NCBI GenBank assembly: GCA_027023805.1
Contig: JALVUF010000062.1
Location: forward strand, 1-64,000
Direction: 5' to 3'
DNA length: 64,000 bases
Origin: Helicobacteraceae bacterium
GTDB taxonomy: Bacteria; Campylobacterota; Campylobacteria; Campylobacterales; Sulfurimonadaceae
Part shown: positions 47,336 to 56,967 of the stretch, in pieces
Position numbering within the stretch: position 1 is the first letter of the stretch
Layout: the number at the start of each line of letters is the position of its first letter
Made by a program: the position numbers and the translations under genes
Notes under the pieces: generated by a model
What the model was told of the DNA's origin: nothing
The model's database searches: none
The model's input: the letters and a program-made list of their open reading frames with translations, nothing else

Positions 47336-48921
47336 TACTTATGCTCCTGTTTATGCTTTGGTTTTTTCAATATCCGCAAAGCAAGATATGGTATAAAGAT
47401 ATATGCGACAAATAACGAAGCTATGAGCGCAATAGGAACATTTTCAGGTATCGGCGCCATAAATTGTCCCATCATATGCCCAACAAAAAGCATAGGTATC
47501 ATAGTTAAGATAATTGCAAATGTGGCAATGTTTGTAGGTGCGCCTATCTCATCAGCTGCTTCTATCATCAAATCGACCTCACTATGATGATGTAAATCGA
47601 TGGAATGAAAGTGCCTGTGTATATTTTCTATAACGATTATTGCCGCATCGACTAAAAGCCCAAGACTTAGTAAAAAAGCAAATAGAGTAATTCTATTCAT
47701 ACTCTGATGTGTGAGATATGCTACAAATAATGTAATAGAAAATATAGCAGGTACTGTAAATGTTACAATAAGAGATTCTCTCCATCCGAGTATAAATATT
47801 AAAAGCACGGCAATAATAATAATTGAAATAATAAGATGTTTTACAAGTTCATTTACTGCCGAATTTGCACGTTTACCGTAATTTCTAGTTATAAGATAGC
47901 TGATGCCTTCTTTGTTTAACATCGTTTTATACCGGCTTAGTGTTTTTTTGATTTGATTTGCAATAATAACGGCATTTGTACCTTTAAGTTTTGAAACTGT
48001 TAGTGTTACCTGGTTTTTAAGTGGATCAAATTTACCGTTTTTACCTCTTATGCTTATTTGAGCAGACCTAAAATTTTGATAATTATATCCATTGCTAACA
48101 GAAGCTATCTGTTTTAGATAGATAGGAGACCCACCATATTTAGCGACTATAATATTTTGGATATCTTTTATGCTGTCAACAGCATTTTTAATTCCAAAAA
48201 TAACTATTTTCTTATTTTTAGTTTGATTTTTAATCTTTGGCACATCATAAGCAAGCGATTGTACTGATTTTACAATTTGACCCAAAGAGATGTTGTATGC
48301 TGAGAGTTTATGCAGATTAACTTTGATATTAAACTGATGCTTATGACCGCCTTTTATGTGCGTAACGGCAACATTTGGGAGAGCATTGATGATATTTTGA
48401 AAATGTGTTACTTTATCATAAAGATATGTTTGCGAGTGATGTTTGTTTTTATTAAAAAACGCAATTGTGACTATCGGTATAACTGTATTTATGTTTAATG
48501 GCTTGATTATAGGATACATCGCTCCTTTTGGTAAAATATCCATATTTTGCATAATTTCATTATAAATTTTAAGGTTTGAAATCTCTTGAGGCTGACCTAT
48601 ATAAAATGAAGCCGTAACGATACCTACATTTTTTAAAGCACGACCATAGATATACTCTACGCCCTTAACCTCTTTGATTTTTCTCTCAAGCGGCTTAACG
48701 ATAACACGCTCCACTTCCTTAGCAGACGCACCCGGTAGAGCTACTATTATATTTGAGCCGCTGACTACCATTTGAGGATTTTCCTGCCTGGGCATACTTA
48801 CAAGAGAGATATACCCTATAACTAAAATAAAAACTCCAAGTACCAATGTCAGGGGGTTATTGATAAAGACTTTCGCAAGTTTTCCGGCTACATTTTTTGG
48901 ATTGTATGGATGAACACTCAT
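47335..48921 (-). CDS. RND efflux pump, N-terminal half
   Basis: A 528-residue half of an RND permease with TM1 (about 26-46), the PN1/PN2 porter half (about 50-365) and TM2-TM6. TM4 contains LGLLVDAAIIVIENIHRH, the proton-relay segment with one aspartate, as in heavy-metal RND pumps, where AcrB has DD. It ends in a basic, histidine-rich tail (KKPKHKQEHK), which corresponds to the central cytoplasmic loop of a full RND pump. Located two bases after the adaptor gene. The substrate is unknown: drugs, bile-like compounds or metals are all possible. Confidence 0.85.
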   Translation of the reverse strand: MSVHPYNPKNVAGKLAKVFINNPLTLVLGVFILVIGYISLVSMPRQENPQMVVSGSNIIVALPGASAKEVERVIVKPLERKIKEVKGVEYIYGRALKNVGIVTASFYIGQPQEISNLKIYNEIMQNMDILPKGAMYPIIKPLNINTVIPIVTIAFFNKNKHHSQTYLYDKVTHFQNIINALPNVAVTHIKGGHKHQFNIKVNLHKLSAYNISLGQIVKSVQSLAYDVPKIKNQTKNKKIVIFGIKNAVDSIKDIQNIIVAKYGGSPIYLKQIASVSNGYNYQNFRSAQISIRGKNGKFDPLKNQVTLTVSKLKGTNAVIIANQIKKTLSRYKTMLNKEGISYLITRNYGKRANSAVNELVKHLIISIIIIAVLLIFILGWRESLIVTFTVPAIFSITLFVAYLTHQSMNRITLFAFLLSLGLLVDAAIIVIENIHRHFHSIDLHHHSEVDLMIEAADEIGAPTNIATFAIILTMIPMLFVGHMMGQFMAPIPENVPIALIASLFVAYIFIPYLALRILKKPKHKQEHK

Positions 48922-48923
48922 AT

Positions 48924-49721
48924 TTATTTACCATCTATTGTTATAGTAGCATACATTCCGGGATATACCTTATGAAACTGGTTTTTAAAAGATATCTTGA
49001 CTCTAAATGTATGTGTCATAGGGTTGGAACTTGGAATGATAGATGACACGGTACCGATAGTCTTGATACCGATAGAAGGAATGTTAACCACCACTTTTTT
49101 CCCTGCACTAATCATTTTAAGATCATTTGCAGCAACAGGTACTACTATCTTTAAGTCCTGTAAATCTGAGAGTACCATAGCCGGCATTCCCGGCATTGCC
49201 ATGTCGCCTACGCGAATATTGTTTTTGATAATAACACCGTTACTTGGTGCTTTGATAGTTAGATATTTGTATTGGCTTTGAACTGATTTTAACCTAAGTG
49301 AAGCCTGCAAAAGCTGTTTTTTTGCAATATATATCATATTTTTAAGGTTGCTAGCTGCTAGTTGTAGATTTTCAACATCATATTTTGATACCATATTTTT
49401 TTTATACAAGTACTCATATCTATGCAGATTTAGTATAGTGTTGTTGTACCTGTTTTCATACATTTGAAGCGATAATCTAGCTTCCCCAATTGCTAATTTT
49501 ACCTGCTGCGTCATGAGATTTATATCTCTTGAGTCTATTTTATAAAGTAGTTGACCCTTATGTACATGTTCTCCTGCTGAGACATATAGATGTGTCACAA
49601 AACCCATATTTCTGCTTGTAATAATTTTTTGATTATTTGAAATAACATTACCGGATAATGTTAAACTGTTTGCAAAAAGACCTGAGACTAGCAGTAGTAA
49701 AGTTATGAGTATTTTTTTCAT
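48924..49721 (-). CDS. RND periplasmic adaptor (membrane fusion protein)
   Basis: A 265-residue HlyD/AcrA-type adaptor with a signal peptide (ILITLLLLVSGLFANS), barrel-sandwich halves (VTHLYVSAGEHVHKGQLLYKID and IKAPSNGVIIKNNIRVGD), an alpha hairpin between them (about 70-150) and a beta-barrel domain (VVVNIPSIGIKTIGTVSSIIP). It is short compared with AcrA (about 400) and seems to lack the membrane-proximal domain. It overlaps the TolC-like gene by four bases. Confidence 0.9.
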   Translation of the reverse strand: MKKILITLLLLVSGLFANSLTLSGNVISNNQKIITSRNMGFVTHLYVSAGEHVHKGQLLYKIDSRDINLMTQQVKLAIGEARLSLQMYENRYNNTILNLHRYEYLYKKNMVSKYDVENLQLAASNLKNMIYIAKKQLLQASLRLKSVQSQYKYLTIKAPSNGVIIKNNIRVGDMAMPGMPAMVLSDLQDLKIVVPVAANDLKMISAGKKVVVNIPSIGIKTIGTVSSIIPSSNPMTHTFRVKISFKNQFHKVYPGMYATITIDGK

Positions 49722-51091
49722 GATTGTCCTTGATTTGAGATCTGTTCGAGTTTAAAGATACTGTTGTTTCGTTTATTTCTTATTTTTTGAAGTTTTAAAA
49801 CTATTTGTATCTTTTTTGTCTGTTTTATAATCACATCATTTATAGATACAAGTTTTTCATGATATCGACCGACATAATTATTGTAAATTGCAGTTGCCAG
49901 TTTTACACCTTGCTTTAGTGAAGCTATCTCATAATTATCAGATTTTATCTGCGTTTTAATCTTCTCCACCTTGAGCAGCATTGCTTGTTTTGCAAGATCG
50001 AGTCCTGTGCTGGCTTTTAACTGCTCAATCTCTGCTTTTTGTATCATGGCACTGTCAGCCCCGCCGTTAAATATATTCCATGTTAATTTAGCTCCGATTG
50101 TATAGGCTTTATGTTTGTCGGCATCTCCTAAAAAAGTATTATCTGCGGTAGATACCTGAGCGAATGCGCCGATTGCTGGGTAGTAAGAAGCTTTACTTAT
50201 GGTTACGAGATTGTGCCCGATAGCTAGGCCGTTTTTTGCTTTTTGAATATCTATATTGTGTGCCAATATCTCTTTATCCGTTAGATGTATCATAGTAACG
50301 TCTTGAGGTGGCAAAACGATAGAGGTGACTTTTTGATTCAGTAAAAAACTAAGATATTGGTACAGTAGTGTTTGATTTGCTTGCATCTGATTTATAAGAC
50401 GCAGTACATTTGCAAGTTTGGCCTGTACTTCTAAAACATCAATATTTGTAGCATAACCCTCTTTGACCATGGCTTTTGACGTGTCTTCAAGTCTTTTTAT
50501 ATTTTTTAGTATAATGTTCATCTGCGCTATGGTATGTGAAAGCAATGACAGGCTGTAGTAGGTTTTTTTGATTTGAAAAATCTTTTCATGAGTAAGCTGA
50601 GTTTTATCAAGATTTTTCATCTTCTCAATAGCTTTTTCTATGTGTTTATAGCTTGTTAGTTTAAAACCTGTAAAAAGAGGTACTTCATAACGAAGGGAGC
50701 TTTGAAAAAAGTTATAATCACCTGGATAGTTGAGATTATTAGGAGGAGCTGTGTACGTATTTGGATTATTGGTAGCAAGTGAGCGCATAAACTGCTGGGC
50801 ACCAAAATCTCCAAAATTCGCTTTTCTTGATGTAAGCTTAAACCCAAACACACTCAGTGCGTTATCACTTCTGGCAAATTTTTGTATAAAGTTAAGCGTA
50901 CCGAAATTTTGAGCTTCTGCTTTTTTGATGTTAGCGTTTGCGATCTCTTGATCAAAATTAGCCATTTTAATCTGAAGATTGTTTTTTTTGACCAATAAGA
51001 TAGCGTCTTGTAGTGTTAATTTTGAGATTGATTTGACATTTTCAGCATTTAATAACATTATTGAACATAAAATAATCATCAATATCTTCAT
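49718..51091 (-). CDS. TolC family outer membrane efflux protein
   Basis: A 457-residue outer membrane channel of the TolC/OEP family with signal peptide (ILMIILCSIMLLNAEN). Two repeated halves are seen, each with long helices (about 35-60 and 160-250; 275-290 and 350-430) and strand regions such as LRYEVPLFTGFKLTS and AKLTWNIFNGGADSA. First gene of the minus-strand efflux operon, with AGGAGTGG just before the ATG. No regulator gene is adjacent. Confidence 0.9.
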   Translation of the reverse strand: MKILMIILCSIMLLNAENVKSISKLTLQDAILLVKKNNLQIKMANFDQEIANANIKKAEAQNFGTLNFIQKFARSDNALSVFGFKLTSRKANFGDFGAQQFMRSLATNNPNTYTAPPNNLNYPGDYNFFQSSLRYEVPLFTGFKLTSYKHIEKAIEKMKNLDKTQLTHEKIFQIKKTYYSLSLLSHTIAQMNIILKNIKRLEDTSKAMVKEGYATNIDVLEVQAKLANVLRLINQMQANQTLLYQYLSFLLNQKVTSIVLPPQDVTMIHLTDKEILAHNIDIQKAKNGLAIGHNLVTISKASYYPAIGAFAQVSTADNTFLGDADKHKAYTIGAKLTWNIFNGGADSAMIQKAEIEQLKASTGLDLAKQAMLLKVEKIKTQIKSDNYEIASLKQGVKLATAIYNNYVGRYHEKLVSINDVIIKQTKKIQIVLKLQKIRNKRNNSIFKLEQISNQGQS

Positions 51092-51182
51092 GCCACTCCT
51101 TTGTTAGGCTTTTAATAAAATTATTGTAATTATAACCAATTATACTTATAACTTTATTATATAAAAGTCATAAGAATATGTG

Positions 51183-51671
51183 CTAATAAACACTTTTTTG
51201 TGATAATATTTCTTTCAATTTATGTTTAATTTCTTTAATTTTAGCTGTTGTGAGCTTATATATAGCAGTAGAATTGAGATAGGCAATGGCATGTGATATT
51301 AATTTGTAACTATAATTAAACCAGCTAAAGCTAGTTAAGATATCTTTTGCAAATGAAAATATCCAAAATGAAAAACTAGCTATTACAATTTTTAAAATAT
51401 ATATCGCAACTCCTAAGACGATAAAGCCTTGCGCTAGAGCAATAACTGAGACTATATCTATGCTCTCTGCTATTAAAAACGGCAACAAAAATATCATTAA
51501 AACAACATATCGGTTTTGTTTTAAGATAATCTCTTTTGATTTTTGAACAATATTAAATTTTAATACAAAAGCTCTGATTTTGACAACAAAAAGGTTCCAG
51601 ATAATCTCTTCGAGTATGATATATATTATAATCAATATAATTTTGAAAAAATTGATAATTTTATTGTTCAT
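51183..51671 (-). CDS. Hypothetical membrane protein
   Basis: A 162-residue protein I cannot name. It has two or three hydrophobic stretches (about 8-28, 55-70 and 78-100) and a basic C-terminal tail (KLTTAKIKEIKHKLKEIL). EEIIWNLFVVKIRA after the first helix resembles a motif I have seen in small inner-membrane proteins of Proteobacteria, without a known role. It lies 91 bp upstream of the TolC-like gene and divergent from galE. Confidence 0.6.
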   Translation of the reverse strand: MNNKIINFFKIILIIIYIILEEIIWNLFVVKIRAFVLKFNIVQKSKEIILKQNRYVVLMIFLLPFLIAESIDIVSVIALAQGFIVLGVAIYILKIVIASFSFWIFSFAKDILTSFSWFNYSYKLISHAIAYLNSTAIYKLTTAKIKEIKHKLKEILSQKSVY

Positions 51672-51768
51672 TTAATGCCCTGTTTTTATAAAAGTTTATC
51701 ATAACTTTTAGATTTTAAGTCAAAAAAGGCTAAAATATCAATACAAACATCTTTAAAGGCGATTATCT

Positions 51769-52782
51769 ATGGATATATTTTTAACAGGCGGAGCGGGATA
51801 TATCGGAAGCCATACATGCGTAGAGCTTTTAAATGCAGGATATAATGTAACTGTTTATGATAATCTAAGCAACTCATCACAAGAGTCTTTAAAGCGGGTG
51901 GAAAAGATCACTTCAAAGAAGATTAGGTTCATTCGCGGTGATATCAAAGATGAGCAAAAACTTATATCTTCGCTTAGCGGCATGGACGCAGTTATCCATT
52001 TTGCAGGATTAAAGGCTGTTGGAGAGTCTGTTTTAAAGCCGCTTGAGTATTATGACAATAATACAGCAGGAACTATTACGCTTTTAAAAGCGATGCAAAA
52101 AAAGGAGGTTAAAAAGATAGTTTTTAGCTCGTCTGCCACCGTTTACGGCGAGCCTTTGTTCTTACCGCTAACTGAAGAGCACCCTTTAAGAGTTACAAAC
52201 CCGTACGGTCAAACAAAGCTGATGATAGAAGAGATATTAAGGGATCTATATAAATCTGATGATAGTTGGGCTATATCAATACTTAGATATTTCAATCCCG
52301 TAGGAGCTCATAAAAGCGGTATTATAGGCGAAGATCCACAAGGGGTGCCAAATAATCTTATGCCTTTTATATCTCAAGTAGCTGTAGGTAAGCGCGATGA
52401 ATTAAATGTTTTTGGAGATGATTATGATACGCCTGACGGTACAGGTGTTAGAGATTATATACATGTAGTAGATTTAGCAAAAGCACATGTAAAAGCGCTG
52501 CAAATATTAGATAAGCCAAAGTGTGAGGCAATCAACATAGGAACAGGCAACGGTTACAGCGTTTTGGAGATGGTAAAAGCTTTTGAGAGGGCGTCAGGTA
52601 AAAAAATCGCCTATAAAATCATGCCAAGAAGAGATGGAGATATAGCCACTTGTTACGCCAAAGCACAAAAAGCAAAAGAGATGCTTGGGTGGACGGCTCA
52701 AAAAGGCATAGAGGAGATGTGTGAAGACACATGGAGATGGCAGATAAACAATCCGGACGGATATAAATCCACAAATGCATAG
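51769..52782 (+). CDS. galE: UDP-glucose 4-epimerase
   Basis: Interconverts UDP-glucose and UDP-galactose for surface polysaccharide. Short-chain dehydrogenase fold with NAD site TGGAGYIGSHTCVELL, catalytic SSATVYGEP and YGQTK. 337 residues, usual length. In Campylobacterota GalE-type enzymes may also act on the N-acetyl sugars. AAAGGCG stands before the ATG; cysQ follows after nine bases. Confidence 0.95.
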   Translation: MDIFLTGGAGYIGSHTCVELLNAGYNVTVYDNLSNSSQESLKRVEKITSKKIRFIRGDIKDEQKLISSLSGMDAVIHFAGLKAVGESVLKPLEYYDNNTAGTITLLKAMQKKEVKKIVFSSSATVYGEPLFLPLTEEHPLRVTNPYGQTKLMIEEILRDLYKSDDSWAISILRYFNPVGAHKSGIIGEDPQGVPNNLMPFISQVAVGKRDELNVFGDDYDTPDGTGVRDYIHVVDLAKAHVKALQILDKPKCEAINIGTGNGYSVLEMVKAFERASGKKIAYKIMPRRDGDIATCYAKAQKAKEMLGWTAQKGIEEMCEDTWRWQINNPDGYKSTNA

Positions 52783-52791
52783 GAGTTTTAA

Positions 52792-53562
52792 ATGAGTAAA
52801 ACCGTTACATTGGAAAATATATCTTTAAAAGATATAAAAATGATTGCCTTATGTGCCGCAGATGCTGTGATGCAGATTTACAGACAGGATTTTTCAGTTG
52901 TGTACAAAGAGGACAATTCTCCACTTACTAAGGCTGATATTGCGTCAAATGAGATTATATGCAACGCATTGCAAAAACTCTATCCGACAATCCCGATTCT
53001 CTCGGAAGAAAACAAAGCCATAGATTACCGGATAAGAAAAAGCTGGCAATACTATTGGTGTATAGACCCTATCGACGGCACAAAAGAGTTTATCAAAAAA
53101 AACGGTGAATTTACTATAAATATTGCTCTCATACATAAAAATAAACCGGTGCTTGGTATTGTTTACGCACCGGCAACAGGTGATATGTATAGTGCAAAAC
53201 AAGGCGAGGGGGCATATAAAAATGGACAAAAACTTCCTTTACATGTAAACAGTGATACATCAAAAAGAGTAACCGTAGTTGCTTCAAGATCGCATCTTAG
53301 TCTTGAGACTCAGGAGTTCATAGATGCTCTTGATGCCAAAGAGGTAATAAAAATAACCAAAGGAAGTTCGTTAAAGCTTTGCATGGTGGCAGAAGGCGTG
53401 GCAGATATATATCCCAAACTCGGACCAACGATGGAGTGGGACACAGCAGCAGCTGACGCTGTTGTAAGAGAAGCTGGAAAAATGACATACCAGTTTAACT
53501 CAGACAAAGGGCTCGTGTATAATAAACAAAATCTTTTAAACCCTTGGTTTGTGGTAAAGTAA
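52792..53562 (+). CDS. cysQ: 3'(2'),5'-bisphosphate nucleotidase
   Basis: Inositol monophosphatase-superfamily enzyme of 256 residues, recycling PAP to AMP. Metal-binding motifs: SEENK, the signature WCIDPIDGTKEFI, and MEWDTAAADAVVREAG. It follows galE by nine bases with AGGAG inside the gap, so the two are co-transcribed. CysQ is the best fit because of GTKEFIKKNGEFTINIAL, but a related phosphatase is possible. Confidence 0.92.
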   Translation: MSKTVTLENISLKDIKMIALCAADAVMQIYRQDFSVVYKEDNSPLTKADIASNEIICNALQKLYPTIPILSEENKAIDYRIRKSWQYYWCIDPIDGTKEFIKKNGEFTINIALIHKNKPVLGIVYAPATGDMYSAKQGEGAYKNGQKLPLHVNSDTSKRVTVVASRSHLSLETQEFIDALDAKEVIKITKGSSLKLCMVAEGVADIYPKLGPTMEWDTAAADAVVREAGKMTYQFNSDKGLVYNKQNLLNPWFVVK

Positions 53563-53601
53563 ATAGCATACTAATAGAAATTTTAAATACTCTTTATGAT
53601 T

Positions 53602-54468
53602 TTAAGATTTTTTTATAATTTTTAAACACTCATCTAAAGAATCTTTATAATATGGTATGGTGATGCTAAAATCTTTTTTTATTTTTGATTTATCCAGTAC
53701 GCTGTAGTGCGGTCTTTTTGCAGGCGTTGGATACTCTTTTGTTAAAATCGGAACTACCCTACATGTAAGCTTTGCCATGCGCATAATCTCTTTTGCAAAA
53801 TCATACCAACTACAGACTCCTTCGTTTGAGTAGTGATAAATTTCTGTTTTTTTATTTTCTATTTTTGGTAAAATATTCATTATGGTTTTTGCTAAATCTT
53901 TTGCATATGTCGGTGTTCCTATCTGATCAAAGACAACTTTGAGCCTTTCTTGTTCTTTTCCTAATCGCAACATTGTTTTTACAAAGTTTACGCCATGAGA
54001 GCTATATACCCATGATGTACGGATGATGATTGAGTTTTTAGGGCTTACATGTAAAAGTGCTTTTTCTCCTGATAGTTTGCTGAGTCCATAAACTCCGTCT
54101 GGATTTGTTGCATCATCTTCACGGTAAGGTTTGTAGTTTTTACCGTCAAATACATAATCAGTTGAGATATGAATGAGTTTAATGTCATATATTTTTGCAA
54201 GTCTTGCAAGATATGAAACTGCCAAATGGTTTATATCATCGGCATGTATCGGGTCTTGTTCGGCTTTATCTACCGCCGTATATGCCGCACAGTTGATGAT
54301 GGTGTCTATACTGTTTTGATTTATAAACTTTTTTATCTCTGACTCGCTTATGATATCCAAAGTTGTTTTATCCGTAAAAAAAAAATTATAATTATATGAC
54401 TTTGAAATATCTCTAATCTCAGAGCCCAATTGACCGTTTGAGCCTGTAACTAAGATATTGTTACTCAT
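53602..54468 (-). CDS. rfbD: dTDP-4-dehydrorhamnose reductase
   Basis: Last step of dTDP-L-rhamnose synthesis (RmlD). 288 residues with the NAD(P) site VTGSNGQLGSEIRD, STDYVFDG and the catalytic YGLSK. A run of ten T (plus-strand A at 54376-54385) encodes part of NFFFTDK near residue 32 and could permit slippage. It overlaps rfbC by eight bases and is the last gene of the rmlACD set. Confidence 0.94.
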   Translation of the reverse strand: MSNNILVTGSNGQLGSEIRDISKSYNYNFFFTDKTTLDIISESEIKKFINQNSIDTIINCAAYTAVDKAEQDPIHADDINHLAVSYLARLAKIYDIKLIHISTDYVFDGKNYKPYREDDATNPDGVYGLSKLSGEKALLHVSPKNSIIIRTSWVYSSHGVNFVKTMLRLGKEQERLKVVFDQIGTPTYAKDLAKTIMNILPKIENKKTEIYHYSNEGVCSWYDFAKEIMRMAKLTCRVVPILTKEYPTPAKRPHYSVLDKSKIKKDFSITIPYYKDSLDECLKIIKKS

Positions 54469-55036
54469 AATAATTTATCCCGTATTCAAATAAATCATTA
54501 GTTTGTAAAAGTGTAGGCTGTTTTTTGTCTTTGTCTGAGAGAATGAGCTTTTTTTTTGGCACTATCCAGTCAATACCAAGCGCTTTATCATCAAAAGCTA
54601 TACCTCTGTCGCTATTAGCTGAGTAATAGCCATCCACCTTGTAAGCAAACACGGTATCATTTTCTAGTACTACAAACCCATGCGCAAAACCTCTTGGGAC
54701 GAGGAGTTGTTTTTTGTTATCACTACTTAACTCGACTGCCACATGTCTGCCAAATGTCGGGCTGTTTTTTCTTATATCTACTGCCACATCTAAAACGCGC
54801 CCCTGTATAACGCGTACAAGTTTTGTCTGTGCGTTTGGAGGGAGTTGATAATGCAAACCTCGAAGTACTCCCAGACTGCTTTTTGACTCATTATCTTGGG
54901 TGAAGTTTATCTTATATCCTAAAAATTCTTCAAGCTTATCTGTGCGAAATGTTTCCATAAAATATCCACGTTCATCACCGTGTACTTTTGGTTTGATTAT
55001 AACCACATCTGAAATATCTGTTTTTGTAAATGTCAT
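54461..55036 (-). CDS. rfbC: dTDP-4-dehydrorhamnose 3,5-epimerase
   Basis: RmlC, converting dTDP-4-keto-6-deoxyglucose to the rhamno form. 191 residues of a cupin fold with [13 protein letters not shown], the catalytic histidine in LRGLHYQ, and [14 protein letters not shown]. It overlaps rfbA by four bases and rfbD by eight. Confidence 0.95.
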   Translation of the reverse strand: MTFTKTDISDVVIIKPKVHGDERGYFMETFRTDKLEEFLGYKINFTQDNESKSSLGVLRGLHYQLPPNAQTKLVRVIQGRVLDVAVDIRKNSPTFGRHVAVELSSDNKKQLLVPRGFAHGFVVLENDTVFAYKVDGYYSANSDRGIAFDDKALGIDWIVPKKKLILSDKDKKQPTLLQTNDLFEYGINYYE

Positions 55037-55926
55037 CTGTCTGTCTCTCTTGGTTTTAGTGCTCTGTTTAGCAGATATTGCCCGTATTGGTTTTTACTAA
55101 GCGGTTTGGCTAACTCTAAGAGTTTCTCTTTATCTATATATCCCATTTCATAAGCTATCTCTTCTATACATGCCACTTTCAAGCCTTGCCTGTTTTCAAT
55201 GGTTTGTATAAATGTACTAGCATCAAGCAAACTCTCATGTGTTCCAGTATCAAGCCATGCGTAACCTCTGCCCATAAGCTCTACTTTTAATCTTTTTTCA
55301 TTTAGATAGATCTGGTTTAGGGTAGTTATTTCAAGCTCGCCTCTTTTAGATGGTTTTATCTTGCAGGCTTTATCGACAACATCATTTGGATAAAAATAAA
55401 GTCCAACTACTGCGTAATTGCTTTTTGGCTCTGTCGGTTTTTCTTCTATGGATATTACGTTATTATTTTTATCAAACTCCGCAACACCGTATCGCTGGGG
55501 ATCTTTTACGTAATATCCAAATACCGTGGCACAGTTTTGTTTTTTTGCATGTTGTATGCTTTTGCTAAGAAGCTGCGTTAAGCCATGCCCGTAGAAGATG
55601 TTATCGCCTAGTATCAAACATGCGTCATCACCGCTTAAAAACTCTTTTGCAAGTATAAATGCCTGGGCTAGTCCATCAGGGGAGGGTTGTGGAATGTATG
55701 AAAACTCCATACCAATATCGCTACCATTGCCTAAGAGTTCCTCAAATCTTGGAAGGTCATGGGGTGTTGAGATGATAAGAACCTCTTTTATACCGGCTAA
55801 CATCAAAACAGACAGCGGATAATATATCATAGGCTTGTCATAGATGGGAACAAGCTGCTTACTCACCCCTCTTGTTATAGGGTAGAGCCTTGTTCCGCTG
55901 CCACCGGCTAGTATGATGCCTTTCAT
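55033..55926 (-). CDS. rfbA: Glucose-1-phosphate thymidylyltransferase
   Basis: RmlA, first step of dTDP-rhamnose synthesis: glucose-1-phosphate + dTTP to dTDP-glucose. The nucleotidyltransferase signature is [19 protein letters not shown], with [10 protein letters not shown] and [16 protein letters not shown]. 297 residues, normal. First gene of rmlA-rmlC-rmlD. The dehydratase gene rmlB is not in the window, so the pathway must be completed from elsewhere. Confidence 0.96.
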   Translation of the reverse strand: MKGIILAGGSGTRLYPITRGVSKQLVPIYDKPMIYYPLSVLMLAGIKEVLIISTPHDLPRFEELLGNGSDIGMEFSYIPQPSPDGLAQAFILAKEFLSGDDACLILGDNIFYGHGLTQLLSKSIQHAKKQNCATVFGYYVKDPQRYGVAEFDKNNNVISIEEKPTEPKSNYAVVGLYFYPNDVVDKACKIKPSKRGELEITTLNQIYLNEKRLKVELMGRGYAWLDTGTHESLLDASTFIQTIENRQGLKVACIEEIAYEMGYIDKEKLLELAKPLSKNQYGQYLLNRALKPRETDR

Positions 55927-55978
55927 AGATATACCTTTTGAGTTAGATCGTGTTTGTTGTATTTTATCAAAGTTTGCG

Positions 55979-56902
55979 TTAAATGCCGCTTTTTTTGTTA
56001 CCTAGTTTATCATATAAAACAAGCATATTTTTATACTCCTGATGAAGTGTCGTGTTTATCAAAAACTCTGTCCCCTTTAAGATGCCAATCGCCTTATCTA
56101 CCCGCTCTTTAGTAAAAACATCACATAAAGCCTCTTGATAATCTTCAAAATTAAGTCCCATATCTTCAAGACGAGCCAATTCTACAATAAGATGACCGAG
56201 TAAATTTGTGCCATACTCTAACAGCTCAAGCGCTTCATCATATTCGCCTAAGCGTAGATGTATCTGTGCTTTAAACTCAGCCATAGTAAAATTTTATTCA
56301 AAAATAACGCCGATATATTTTTCAATATTGAGTGAAGCTTCTAAAGACTCGATACTGGATATAATCTCTTGTGGATCATATTGTGTAAAGTTTAAAACCA
56401 TATCACGGATGAGTTTGCTGTTTGAATCTACAAAATGTGACTCAAGATTAAAACTCTCAGCGATAAGATCCATATCAAAAGTAGGCACTTCAAAGCTATC
56501 AAGATTTTCTAGCGAACGCCCCTTCATAAGCTCTGTCATGGTTGGCTCAAGTGAGATTTCCAAAACAGGGTGCGCGCCAAAAGAGACAAAAAGTGTTGCA
56601 TTTTTTGGATTTATAAGCGAGATGGCTGTAACAGGAAACTCTCCGCCAAGAGAAGCATTCAGTACCTCTATTTTGTAGCCAAGTTTTTGTAGTGCCTGGA
56701 TTTTTGCTTTAAGCGGTGTGTTTCCTGTTGCCAAACCGTTGCTCACATATAGATTACTTAAAATATTTAGCGAAATACCAACATGCTGTTTGTTTGATTG
56801 TTGGATGAAAGGAAGAGCTGCAATCTTGTCTTTATAGTCACTGTTAAAATCTACTAAATCTTCAGGTGATAAATTACCTTCTTCATGGTAGATATAGACT
56901 GT
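55979..56902 (-). pseudogene. ycaO: Decayed ycaO (S12 methylthiotransferase accessory-like) gene
   Basis: Two track ORFs (56294-56746 and 55979-56284) are pieces of one broken YcaO gene. They are in the same frame, parted only by TAA and three codons: GVIFE-stop-NFT-MAEFKAQIHL, which reads through as normal YcaO sequence. The frame is also open 52 codons upstream of the GTG used in the track, giving GNLSPEDLVDFNSDYKDKI and VGISLNILSNLYVSNGLATGNT, up to a stop at 56903-56905; everything before that is lost. Inside, SNGLATGNTPLKAKIQALQ joins LGYKIEVLNASLGGEFPV directly, with the SEIFER region missing, and FVDSNSK joins LIRDMVLNF with another block missing. About 300 of the roughly 550-590 family residues remain, so it is not functional. 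Lost block limits are recalled from E. coli-type YcaO, not aligned. Confidence 0.85.
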
Positions 56903-56967
56903 TTAAGCGGAACCTCTTTAGATAGATAATTATTCTTTGGTTATTTATTGCTATGATATCTAATTTG

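Noticed and set aside
56294-56746. Track ORF of 150 residues as an independent gene.
   Set aside because: The YcaO frame continues upstream of its GTG and, past one stop, into the next ORF; it is one broken gene.
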